The position numbers and the translations under genes are program-made. A DNA stretch of 64,000 nucleotides from Prescottella defluvii (GTDB lineage Bacteria > Actinomycetota > Actinomycetes > Mycobacteriales > Mycobacteriaceae): the NCBI GenBank assembly GCA_029690005.1, contig CP121458.1, forward strand, positions 4,154,001-4,218,000. Direction: 5' to 3'. How positions within the stretch are numbered: position 1 is the first letter of the stretch; the number at the start of each line of letters is the position of its first letter. The notes under the pieces were generated by a model. It saw only the letters and a list, made by a program, of their open reading frames with translations. It had not been told where the DNA came from and did no database searches. Positions 30,232 through 39,899 of this stretch are shown here, one piece after another.

Positions 30232-31186
30232 ATGACGAATCCCCTCCTCGACTCCCTCCGTCTCCCGTCGTCGCCGCACCGATGTTCCTGGTCTCCGGGC
30301 CGGACCTCGTGGTCGCGGCGTGCCGATCAGGCATCGTCGGCTCCTTCCCGACCCAGAACTGCCGAACTGTCGACGATCTCGACACGTGGATGGGCACGAT
30401 CACCGACAGCCTGCGCGGCAACGACACCGGGAACCCCACCGGCCCCTGGGCGGCGAACCTCGTAACCCACAGCAGCAATGCACGATTGGCCGACGACCTT
30501 CGCCTCATCGCCGAGTACAAGCCGCAGATCGTCATCACGGCCCTCGGCTCGCCCCGTCCCGTCATGGACGTCGTCAAGGGATATGGCGGCACCGTCATCG
30601 CGGACGTCGTGAACATGAAACTCGCCAAGAAGGCCGCGGAAGCAGGAGCCGACGGCATGGCATGCGTCTCGGCCGGAGCCGGCGGCCACACCGGCCACCT
30701 CTCCCCCTTCGCCTTCACCTCGGCGGTGCGCGAGTTCTTCGACGGGATGGTCATCATCGGCGGCGGAATCAGCGACGGGTACGGGTCGCGGGTGCGGTCG
30801 CCGCGGGAGCCGACCTGGTGTACATGGGCACCAGATTCCTTGCCGCCGAGGAAAGCACGGCCGAAGCCGCCTACAAGCAGATGGTCGTCGACCACGGACC
30901 GACGACCTCGTCGTCAGTCCCGCGATCACCGGAACCCCGGCGTCGTGGCTCAAGCCGAGCCTGCTCGCCTGCGGCCTGGACCCGACAATCTCGAGCCCCC
31001 ACCGGCGAGAAGAACTACACCGCCGGGACCGCCTCGCTCAAGAGGTGGAAGGACGTCTGGGCCGCCGGCCAGGGACTGCAGACCATCCGCGCAGTCGAAC
31101 CGGTGAGCACCATCGTCGACCGCATCGCGGACGAGTACGACTCCGCCCTCCGCCGGGTGTCGGACCGCGCGGCCGCGGTGCGATGA
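30232..31186 (+). CDS. Nitronate monooxygenase-like flavoprotein
   Basis: FMN-binding TIM-barrel protein of the 2-nitropropane dioxygenase family: AAPMFLVSG, SGIVGSFPTQN, ADVVNMKLAKKAAEAGADGMACVSAGAGGHTG (the conserved catalytic-His-bearing AGGHTG) and the phosphate-binding end VAGAVAAGADLVYMGTRFLA. Four indels near 30270, 30785, 30905 and 30995; repaired length about 319 residues. The C-terminal part GEKNYTAGTASLKRWKDVWAAGQG is typical of a subgroup seen beside acyl-CoA metabolism genes, where it may act on acyl-CoA or enoyl compounds rather than nitronates. Confidence 0.87.
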
Positions 31187-31216
31187 GGCGAGGGGACGGA
31201 AGTCGTCTCTGGACCG

Positions 31217-32694
31217 TCAGCGGGAACCGTGACCCGAAGATGACGCGGCTCGCCGCGGGTCACTCTGCGCGGCTCGCCGCGGTGGCATCAGTGCTGCCGC
31301 GGCGACCGCGACCGCCACGAACCCTGCCCCCACATACAACGCCGGCGCCAGCGCGTCTGTATACCCGGTCGGGGTGAGGCTGCCACCGGCACCCAGGAAC
31401 ACGGCCGTCAGCACGGCGATACCGAGCGCGACACCGATCTCACGCAGCGTCGCGTTGATCGAACTGGCCGTCGCGTGGTCGGCTTCCTTCATGTCTGCGA
31501 GCACGGCCGTCGCGTTGGGCGCGAACGTCAATCCCATTCCGACGCCGGCCATCACGAACGACGGAACCAGAGTCGAGTAGGCCACTCCCGGCTGGATCAG
31601 CGACGCCATCCACACCAGCGACAGGCCCTGCAGCAAAAGGCCGGTCACGAGCAGGGCCCGAACCCCGACCCGGGGAGCGAGCAGACCCGCGATGGGTGCG
31701 ACGATCATCGGCGCCGCCGTCCACGGCAGCGTCCGTAGGCCCGCCGCGAACGGGCTGTATCCGGAGACGATCTGCAGGTACTGCGACAGCAGGAACACCG
31801 CGCCCATCATGCCGAGAGTGAAGGTGAGCGCGATGACGTTCGCGAGCGTGAACTGCCGGGACCGGAACAGCCGCAGCGGCATCACCGGGAACTCGGCGCG
31901 CGACTCACGGATGAGGAACGCGACCAGCAGCGCCGCGGCCGCCACCAGCGCGCCGAGCACGGAGACGCTGGTCCATCCGTCGTCGTTGCCGTGGACGATG
32001 CCCCACACGCCGAGGAAGACGGCGCCACCGGAGAAGAGCACGCCGATCGGGTCGAGCGGCTGACGCCGTCCGGTGGATTCACGCAACGCGTACAGCGCCA
32101 ACGGCGCCGCCAGCGCGGCCACCGGGACGTTGATCCAGAAGACCGCCTGCCACGAGACACCGTCGACCACCGCGCCGCCCACGACCGGGCCGAGCGCGAT
32201 CCCGAGTCCGGACACTCCGCCCCAGACGCCGATGGCGATGGCACGCTTGGCCAGCGGGACTGCGCCCACGAGCAAGGTGAGCGACAGGGCATGATCGCCG
32301 CGGCGCCGACACCCTGCACGGCACGGGCGCCGATCAGCATCCCCGGGGTCGTGGACAGCGCGGATGCAATCGAGGCAGCGGCGAACACCGCTATGCCCCA
32401 GAGGAATACGCGACGTCGGCCGAGCCGGTCGCCGAGTGTGGACAGCGACAGCATGAGCGTCGCGAATGCGAGCGTGTAGGCGTTCATGAACCACTGCAAC
32501 TGCCCGACCGACGCATTCAAGTCGGCCCGGATGACCGGGAGGGCACTGGTCATCACCAGGTTGTCGAGCGTGGCCATGAACATCGGAATCGAGGCGGCCA
32601 CGATGGCCAGCCAGATGGGAACAGTGCGCCCGGGCGGCGCCCCGGCGTCAAGTTCGGAAGATCGCGGATCGAGTTGATCGGTGAGGGTCGTCAT
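31217..32694 (-). CDS. MFS transporter, DHA2-type (14 TM) exporter
   Basis: Drug:H+ antiporter-2 family protein, about 492 residues and 14 predicted hydrophobic spans. Motifs: MATLDNLVMTSALPVIRADL (motif D1-like), LGDRLGRRRVFLWG (motif A), GVGAAAIMP and VWGGVSGLGIALGPVVGG (motif C, antiporter). One indel near 32290 after AAAIMP. The start ATG at 32694 has GGAGCC upstream on its strand. It is divergent from a TetR gene whose putative operators lie between them, the classic efflux pump/repressor arrangement. Substrates unknown. Confidence 0.9.
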
Positions 32695-32746
32695 GTCGGC
32701 TCCTGTGGCCCGCGGACGGAATGTCGGGAACTACCCACTTGTAAGC

Positions 32747-32793
32747 ATCGAATGATTACTTATGAGTTCCGACGCTAGTTATCGAGTGATAAC
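32747..32793. promoter_or_regulatory. Paired TetR operator candidates
   Basis: GTTATCGAGTGATAAC (32778-32793) is a perfect palindrome with 6-base arms. A related half-matching copy, GTAAGCATCGAATGATTAC (32741-32759), shares the core ATCGAATGAT; the two cores start at 32747 and 32781, 34 bases apart. They fill the AT-rich spacer between the divergent MFS and TetR genes. Confidence 0.65.
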
Positions 32794-32801
32794 CTGTCAA
32801 C

Positions 32802-33411
32802 ATGTCGACGGCAGAAAAATTGGAGAAGCAGACACGGATGAGCGCCGAGGCTCGCCGCGAACTCGTCTCGCCGCCGCGACCAGGGCATTCGCGCGGGGCG
32901 GACTCCACGGCACCAGCACCGATGCTGTCGCCAAGGAAGCCGGGGTCTCCCAGCCGTACGTGGTGCGGATGTTCGGATCGAAGGCGAACCTGTTCCGCGA
33001 GGTATTCGCGCACGCGGTGGGCCGGATCATGCACGCATTCGAACCCGCGCTCGACAGGATCGCCGAGGATCCCGAGAACGAGGAACTCTGGGAGCAGATG
33101 GGTACGGCGTACGCGGAGCTGCTGGCCGACCGAGACCTGCTGCTGGTGATGATGCACGGCTTCGCCGCCGGTTCGATGCCCGAGATCGGCGCCCAGGCGC
33201 GCGACTGGATGTCGAAGATCTACACCCAGATCCGCACGCGGACCGGGTGCACGCCGGAACACGCACGCACCTTCATCGCCAACGGAATGCTCCTCAACAC
33301 CCTCCTCGCGATGGAGGCGCCCAGAACGCCGACAACGATCCCGCGCTCGCGGAACTCTCGGTCTGCGCCTTCGGGAACAGCCTGGACGCCGCCGCCTGCA
33401 ACGCAGACTGA
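32802..33411 (+). CDS. TetR family repressor
   Basis: Helix-turn-helix regulator with GLHGTSTDAVAKEAGVSQPYVVRMFGSKANLFREVF, a complete TetR_N domain, then a ligand-binding helical domain. Indels near 32868 (after SAEARREL) and 33322 (after LLAMEAP); repaired length about 202 residues, ending AACNAD. The start ATG at 32802 lies 9 bases after the perfect palindrome. It most likely represses itself and the divergent MFS exporter. Confidence 0.87.
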
Positions 33412-33431
33412 CCCACGAGCAACGTCCGGGG

Positions 33432-33767
33432 TCAGCCCATCTCGGCGTGGCGGTAGCACCAACGCCACGACTCGCCAGGCTCGTGCGATCGCATGACGGG
33501 GTGCCCAGTCTGGTCGAAATGCGCGGTCGCATGCCGATGGGGGCTCGAGTCGCAGCACCCGACGTGCCCGCAGGTGAGGCACATCCGCAGGTGCGCCCAG
33601 TTGTCCTCGCCGAGCGCTGCGCAGTCCTCACACTGGCCAGGCGTGCGCGGCTCGGGGTCCGGACCGGTGGCCGCCGCCAGTTCGACGCAGGGCTCGACGA
33701 CCGGATCCGGGATCCGGGTCGGATTGCGTCGGCCGCGCGCCGGAGCACTCTCTTCATCACCTCCCAT
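33432..33767 (-). CDS. UBP-type zinc finger protein
   Basis: 111 residues containing a single ubiquitin-hydrolase-type zinc finger: CEDCAALGEDNWAHLRMCLTCG, then HVGCCDSSPHRHATAHF and GHPVMRSHEPGESWRWCY, with all Cys/His ligands in place. Such domains are common in actinobacteria although ubiquitin is absent; they are often fused to, or next to, CPA1 Na+/H+ antiporters. Here the antiporter gene is divergent, 57 bases away. Role unknown; regulation of the antiporter is a guess from context. Confidence 0.88.
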   Translation of the reverse strand: MGGDEESAPARGRRNPTRIPDPVVEPCVELAAATGPDPEPRTPGQCEDCAALGEDNWAHLRMCLTCGHVGCCDSSPHRHATAHFDQTGHPVMRSHEPGESWRWCYRHAEMG

Positions 33768-33823
33768 CCTGCATGCTTCAGGGAGCGATATCCACACCCC
33801 GAAACGTCGGACGGAGAACCGCC

Positions 33824-35421
33824 GTGAACGTGGCACTGCTCGCTGTCGCGGTGGCGGCGCTGCTCACCGCCGCCCTCGCGCGGCGTTTGAACTGGTCGGC
33901 GCCGCTGCTGCTGGTCCTCGTCGGGCTGGTCGGGTCACAGATTCCGGGGCTCCCCGACACCGCACTCGATCCCGAGCTCGTGCTGTACGCGGTACTGCCG
34001 CCGCTGCTCTACTCGGCCGCACTCGACAGTTCCTCACTCGCGCTGCGCCGCAATGCGCGTCCGATCGCGCTGCTCGCGGTCGGGCTGCCGCTGGCCACCA
34101 CCGCCGTTGTCGGTTTGGTCGCGTACCTGACCATTCCCGACTTTCCCATTGCCGCCGCGCTGGTGCTGGGGGCAGTCGTGGCGCCGCCGGATGCGGTGGC
34201 CGCCAGCGCGATCGGACGACGCCTCGGCCTACCCCGGCGGATCATGACGTTGCTGGGCGGCGAGAGCCTGCTCAACGACGCGACCGCGCTCACCGTCTAC
34301 CGGGTGGCCCTCGCTGCAGCGGTCGGCACCGGCGTGACCCTGATGGAGGGGGTCCGCACCTTCTTCGGTGCCGCGATCGGCGGCACTCTGATCGGCATCG
34401 GCGTGGGGATCGTCGTCGCCGCGATCCGTTCTCGGCTCTCGGATCCGGTGATGGAGAGCGCGATCGGGCTGGTAGTCCCGTTCGTCGCATACCTGGCGGC
34501 CGAGGAGATGCACAGTTCCGGGGTGATCGCGGTCGTCGTCGCCGGCCTGTATCTCGGCCAGCGGTCGACGCGCGCCGGATACGCGACCCGCCTACAAGAC
34601 ACCGCGGTGTGGAAAGCCGTCGACGTGGTCCTCGAGTCGTTCGTGTTCCTGCTGATCGGACTGCAATTGCCGAGTGTCGTGCAGGGACTCCACGGCCGCA
34701 GCGTGGCCGAGGTCGTCGGCGCCTCCGTTGCCGTACTCGTCGCCGTGATCGCAGTCCGGCTGGCGTGGGTCTACCCCGCGACCTATCTGCCGCGGCTGTT
34801 GTCGGCGCGGATCCGTGAGCGCGAGCCGTCACCGCCGCCCCGAGGGGTGTTCGTGGTCGCGTGGTCCGGCATGCGCGGTGTGGTCTCGCTGGCCGCGGCC
34901 TTCGCGATCCCGCTGACCGTCAACTCGGGCGCCCGTTCCCCGGGCGCGACATGATCCTGTTCATCACCTTCGCCGTCGTGGTCGGCACCCTGCTCCTGCA
35001 CGGGCTGACGCTGCCGTGGGTGATCACCCGGCTCGGGGTCGGCGACGAGGAGGAACGCCGCAACGACGCGGTCACGCTGGCCGCCGCGCAGGACAAGGCC
35101 GCGCGGGCCGCGACCGAGCTGCTCGACAGCCTGGTCGCGAACGCCGACGAGGATTCCGCCGACGTCCGTGAGCGGGCCGCGGAAATCTTGCGCACGTGGA
35201 GCGAGCACCGCGCCCACGCGGCATGGGAGCGGCTCGGACGCAGCGAGGACGAGCTGGGCGAGAGCCCGTCCGCCGCGTTCCGCGCGCTGCGCCTGCAGAT
35301 GCTGGCCACGGAGCGAGGCGTCTTCATCGCGGAGCGCGACAACGGACGAATCGACGACGAGGTACTGCGACAGGTGCTGCGTGAACTCGACCTCGAGGAG
35401 GCCACGCTGAACCGGGAGTGA
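33824..35421 (+). CDS. CPA1-family Na+/H+ antiporter
   Basis: Cation:proton antiporter with about 12 membrane spans followed by a charged cytosolic C-terminal domain. Conserved: VVAPPDAVAASAIGRRLGLPRR, GGESLLNDATALTVYR (the ND transport motif) and WSGMRGVVSLAAAFAIPLT. The C-terminal tail is helical and acidic (DEDSADVRERAAEILRTWSEHR). One indel near 34935, after LTVNSGA. GTG at 33824 (VNVALLAVAV) has GGAG seven bases upstream; an in-frame start at 33773 is possible. Repaired length about 532 residues. Likely maintains cytosolic pH and Na+ balance. Confidence 0.9.
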
Positions 35422-35454
35422 GGCCGAGCCGTCTCGACCGCACGAGATCGGTCG

Positions 35455-36151
35455 TCAGGCGGCATCCCGCCGATCACTCGGCACCGTGAATGCCTTCGCG
35501 TACTCGTCGACGTACTGCTGCCCGCTACGGGATCCGATCACGAGCATCAAGGCATCAGTGGCTGCCCGAACGCCGGTCACGCCCTCGTTCCGGAACTGCG
35601 TCAGGTCCAGAGGCCCGAGGATCTCGACCACGACCCTGCGTCGCCACCACGGGACGGCACGGTCCGGCCGTGTCCCCGTGATCGCCACCGGCACCAGGGG
35701 GACCCCGGTGTCCATCGCGACGCGGACAGCGCCAGTCCGCCCGCGGTAGAGACGACCGTCGGGCGAGCGCGTCCCTTCCGGGTGGATACCCCACACCCCA
35801 CCCCGCTCCACGATCCCGGCCGCGGTCTCGAGCGCCGACACGGCTCTCGCACCTCCTCGTCGATCGACCGGTATCTGCCCCGACAGCCGAGAAGAACCAC
35901 CGTTGAAGTCGGCCGATCAACCCGCCGCGATCGAAGTACTCACGCTTCGCCAGGAACGTGACCTGCCGCCGGGCCGCCAGCGTCAGATAGAACGAATCGA
36001 GCACGGCGAGGTGATTGGCCGCCACGATGACCGGCCCGGTCCGCGGAATGTTGTTTCGGCCCAAGATCTTCGGACGCCCCCATAAGCGCAGGGCCGGCCC
36101 GATCAAGACGGATCGACACAGCCGGTGGAAGCAGCGACTCCAGAGAGACAT
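35455..36151 (-). CDS. 1-acyl-sn-glycerol-3-phosphate acyltransferase-like (PlsC)
   Basis: Phospholipid-synthesis acyltransferase of the PlsC family: ANHLAVLDSF (NHxxxxD catalytic pair), TFLAKREYFDRGG and HPEGTRSPDG (substrate-binding PEGTR). One indel near 35850; repaired length about 232 residues. ATG at 36151. The start codon abuts a palindrome, TAGACAGTGTCTA, shared with the divergent TetR gene, so TetR control of this lipid enzyme is likely. It converges on the antiporter gene. Confidence 0.88.
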
Positions 36152-36186
36152 AGACAGTGTCTACACGAGGATGGGAGACACTGTCT
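36151..36186. promoter_or_regulatory. Two TetR operator palindromes over divergent starts
   Basis: TAGACAGTGTCTA (36151-36163) is a perfect 13-base palindrome that touches the acyltransferase start codon. A second copy, AGACACTGTCT (36176-36186), has 5-base arms and lies just after the first possible TetR start codon. Centres are 24 bases apart. Together they would let one regulator shut both divergent genes. Confidence 0.65.
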
Positions 36187-36737
36187 ACGTGACAGGTCAA
36201 GATACGAGATCGGCACTGGTACGAGCCGGCGTCGAGCTGCTCGAGGAGAGCGACTCGGCAGACATCGGACTGCGGGAGATCGCGCGGAGAGCCGGCGTCT
36301 CCCACGGCGCGCCGCGGCGGTGGTTCCCCACACACCGATGCCTCCTCGCCGCGATCGCCGAGGTGGGGTTGCAGGACCTCTCCGCAGCTCTGGTCGCCGC
36401 GGCCGAACAATCCGCGAACCGACTCGTTTCGATGGCCACCGCCTACGTGGATTTCGCCTGTCGCCGTCCGGCAATGTTCACTCTGATCTTCCGTCACGAC
36501 CTGCTCGCAGGCTCCGGCACGGAGCTGCGAAACGTGTCCCGCCCGCTGTTCGAGTGGCTGGTGCAGTTGATCGAGCAGTCCACCGACGCGGGCGACCCCG
36601 AAGGGAGCGCAGCTGCCCTGTGGGTGGGAATCCACGGTATCGCCGTGCTCTCGTCCACCGGATCGCTCGGACTCGCCACCTCCGGTGTGGACGAGGTCGA
36701 CCTGATCGAGCGCGTCGTACGAAACAGCGTCGGCTGA
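36171..36737 (+). CDS. TetR family regulator
   Basis: 188 residues from ATG 36171, or 182 from the in-frame GTG at 36189, which has GGGAG 11 bases upstream and leaves the second palindrome outside the coding region. TetR_N domain: SALVRAGVELLEE...IGLREIARRAGVSHGAPRRWFPTHRCLLAAI. The remaining part matches TetR C-terminal ligand domains (FACRRPAMFTLIFRHDLL). Frame intact. Divergent from the acyltransferase and tail-to-tail with nuoN, only 3 bases apart. Ligand unknown; a lipid precursor is plausible. Confidence 0.88.
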   Translation: MGDTVYVTGQDTRSALVRAGVELLEESDSADIGLREIARRAGVSHGAPRRWFPTHRCLLAAIAEVGLQDLSAALVAAAEQSANRLVSMATAYVDFACRRPAMFTLIFRHDLLAGSGTELRNVSRPLFEWLVQLIEQSTDAGDPEGSAAALWVGIHGIAVLSSTGSLGLATSGVDEVDLIERVVRNSVG

Positions 36738-36740
36738 TCG

Positions 36741-38325
36741 TCAGGTGAGGAAGCTCGCGGCCCGGTCCGCGAGATCGAGCGCCGGCTGCGGGACGATGCC
36801 CAGAAGGACCGTCACTGCCGCGGCGACGGCGACGACCGCGACCGTCGGGGCGCTGGTGACCACCGTGGCGGGCGCTCCCTCCGGCGGGTCCGAGAAGAAC
36901 ATCAGCACGATCACCCGCACGTAGAAGAACGCGGCGATCGCGCTACTGATCACGCCGACGATCACGAGTGGCACCGCTCCCCCGGACGCGGCGGCCTGGA
37001 ACACCGCGAACTTGCTGACGAAGCCGCTGGTGAGCGGGATACCGGCGAACGACAGCAGGAACAACGCGAACGTCGCACCGAGAACCGGGGAGGTGCGGCC
37101 CAGGCCCGCCCACCGCGCCAGGTCCGTCACCTCGTGGCCCGACGGATCGCGCACGAGGCTCACCACCGCGAACGCCCCGAGCGTGCTGAAGCCGTACGCC
37201 AGCAGGTAGAACAGCGTCGACGAGATCCCGGCGTCGTTGCCCGCGATCACGCCGGTGAGGATGAACCCGGCGTGCGCCACCGACGAGTAGGCGAGCATGC
37301 GTTTGACGTCGGTCTGCGTGATCGCGAGGACCGCGCCGACCACCATCGTGAGGATCGCGACCGCCCACAGCACCGGCCGCCAGTCGACGCTGAGTCCGGG
37401 GACCGCGACGTAGAAGACCCGCAGCGCCGCACCGAAGGCTGCGATCTTGGTGGCCGACGCCATGAACGCGGTGATCGGCGTCGGCGCGCCCTGGTAGACG
37501 TCGGGGATCCAGGAGTGGAACGGCACCGCGCCGACCTTGAAGAGCAGTCCGACCGACAGCATCGCCAGGCCGATCTGCGCGAGAACGATGTCGCCGGAAC
37601 GCTGTTCGATCGCCTGCCGATTCCGGGCAACTGGACCGTGCCGGCGTAGCCGTGAGCATGGCCACCCCGAAGAGGAAGAACGCCGACGAGAACGCGCCCA
37701 GCAGAAAGTATTTGAGTGCTGCCTCCTGCGAGAGCAACCGCCGTCGTCGAGCCAGGCCGCACAGCAGGTACAGCGGCAGCGACAGGACCTCGAGCGCGAC
37801 GAACATCGTCAGCAGGTCGTTGGCCGCCGGAAAGAGCAGCATGCCGCCGACGGCGAACATCGCCAGCGGAAAGACCTCGGTCTGGGTCACGCCCGCCTTC
37901 GCGGCCTCCTTCTCGGCGGCGCTGCCCGGCACCGCCGACGCCCGGGGCGTGAACGCGTCCACCCCACCGGATCCGACCGCGACCGTCTCCGCACCGGCCC
38001 GCGCCCGGTCGAGTCCGCGGTCGGCGATCAGCAGCACCGCCAGGATCGACACCAGCAGGATCGTGCCCTGCAGGAACAGCGTCGGGCCGTCGATCGCGAC
38101 CGCCCCCACCGCTACGAGGGCACGGGTCCCGGCCAACGCCACGACGGCGACGAACGCCGCGACCAGTCCGCCGAGCGCGAGGCCGACGTGGGTGGCGTAG
38201 CGGGCCCGCCGGGGCGCGAACGCCTCGACCAGGACGCCGACGACCGCCACCGCGAACACGATGAGCATCGGTGCGAGCTGGCTGTACTCGATGCTCGGGG
38301 CCGGCAGAACCGTGTCGGTGTTCAT
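36741..38325 (-). CDS. nuoN: NADH-quinone oxidoreductase subunit N
   Basis: Antiporter-like membrane subunit of complex I, proton-pumping module. Features: long N-terminal membrane part ([23 protein letters not shown]), [32 protein letters not shown], the pumping-Lys segment [23 protein letters not shown] and [14 protein letters not shown]. One indel near 37640 between GVAMLTA and the YAGTVQLPG continuation. Repaired length about 528 residues. ATG at 38325 overlaps the nuoM stop (ATGA). Last gene of the operon; its stop is 3 bases from the TetR gene stop. Confidence 0.95.
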
Positions 38326-39899
38326 CGGGCACCTCCGTTCGGCTCGGCGACCGTCGGCGCGGGATCGGGCCGGTCGATGGTCGTCAGCGTCCCGGTCACC
38401 GCCGGGGTGATGACGTCGAGAATCGGCTTGGGGTACAGGCCGAGGATCAGCAGCAGCGCGATCAGCGGCGCCACGACCACCAGCTCACGGCGTCTGAGGT
38501 CGCGGATGCGTTCGTTGCCGTCCGTGACCGGGCCGGTCATCATCCGCTGGTAGAGCCACAGCACGTACAGCGCGGCGAGCACCAGCGCGATCGTCGCGAG
38601 CACCGCTGCGGCCGGGTAGCGGGTGTACGTGCCGATCAGGACCAGGAACTCGCTCACGAACGGCGCCAACCCGGGCAGCGACAGCGTCGCGAGGCCGGCG
38701 ACCAGGAAGGTGCCGGCCAGCAGCGGGGCCACCTTCTGCACGCCCCCGTAGTCGGCGATCGCGCGGGTCCCGCGCCGAGACACCAGGAATCCGGCGACGA
38801 GCATCAGCGCCGCGGTCGAGATCCCGTGGTTGACCATGTACAACACCCCGCCGCTCTGCCCCTGACTGGTCATCGCGAACACACCCAGCACGATGAACCC
38901 GAAGTGCGAGATCGAGGTGTACGCGATGAGCCGCATGACGTCGGTCTGGCCGATCGCGAGCAGCGCGCCGTAGACGATGCCGATCACCGACAGCGTGATC
39001 ACCAGGGGCGCGAAATACTCTGCGGCGTCAGGGAACAGCTGGAGGCAGTACCGCAGCATCGCGAAGGTGCCGACCTTGTCCACCACCGCCATCATCAGCA
39101 CCGCGCTCACCGGCGTCGCCTGCACCGCGGCGTCGGGCAGCCAACTGTGCAGCGGCCACAACGGGGCCTTGACCGCGAACGCGAACATGAAACCGAGGAA
39201 CAGGGCGTTCGCGACCGGGGCGCTGATCGCCAGGTCACCGGACGAGACCGCCGCGACGATCCGCGGAAATCGAACGTCCCGGAGGTGAAGGGGCTGTCCG
39301 CGCCGGCGGTGACGACGTACAGGCCGATGACCGCCGCGAGCATGATCAGTCCGCCGAAGAGGTTGTACAGCAGGAACTTCACCGCAGCCCGCGACCGATC
39401 GGGGCCGGGCTGGCCGAACCCGCCGATGAGGAAGTACATCGGGATCAGCATCGCCTCGAAGAACACGTAGAACAACAGGATGTCGAGCGCGAGGAACGAC
39501 ATCAGCACCATCGACTCGACCACCAGGATCAGCGCGACGTACGAGTGGGTCGCGCGTGGCCGCGGGTCGTCGGACGCGACGTCCCGCCATCCGGCGACCA
39601 GCAGTAGCGGCACCAGGACCGCTGTGAGCAGGACCAGCGCGAGCGCGATGCCGTCGAGTCCGAGTTCGTAACGGGTACCGAAAGCGGGTATCGACGAGTG
39701 TGATTCGACGAACTGGTACTGATCGCCGGCGGGATCGAAGCGGACCGCCAGGACCAACGCCACCGCAAGGGCCGCCACCGCCGCGCCGAGGGCGAGCGAC
39801 CGGGCGAGGACGCGCCGGTCGGACGGGGTGGCCACCGCCGCGACCGCACCGGCGAGCGGCAGCAGCCGAGAGCACCGTCAACCAGGGAAAGCCGTTCAT
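38322..39899 (-). CDS. nuoM: NADH-quinone oxidoreductase subunit M
   Basis: Antiporter-like proton-pumping subunit. Features: [39 protein letters not shown] (pumping Lys), [14 protein letters not shown] and [16 protein letters not shown]. Starts [11 protein letters not shown] at ATG 39899, overlapping the nuoL stop by one base (TGATG). Indels near 39865 and 39270. Repaired length about 526 residues. It lies between nuoL and nuoN in standard order. Confidence 0.95.
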   Translation of the reverse strand: MNGFPWLTVLSAAAARRCGRGGGHPVRPARPRPVARPRRGGGGPCGGVGPGGPLRSRRRSVPVRRITLVDTRFRYPLRTRTRRHRARAGPAHSGPGAATAGRRMAGRRVRRPAATRDPLVRRADPGGRVDGADVVPRARHPVVLRVLRGDADPDVLPHRRVRPARPRSVAGCGEVPAVQPLRRTDHARGGHRPVRRHRRRGQPLHLRDVRFPRIVAAVSSGDLAISAPVANALFLGFMFAFAVKAPLWPLHSWLPDAAVQATPVSAVLMMAVVDKVGTFAMLRYCLQLFPDAAEYFAPLVITLSVIGIVYGALLAIGQTDVMRLIAYTSISHFGFIVLGVFAMTSQGQSGGVLYMVNHGISTAALMLVAGFLVSRRGTRAIADYGGVQKVAPLLAGTFLVAGLATLSLPGLAPFVSEFLVLIGTYTRYPAAAVLATIALVLAALYVLWLYQRMMTGPVTDGNERIRDLRRRELVVVAPLIALLLILGLYPKPILDVITPAVTGTLTTIDRPDPAPTVAEPNGGAR

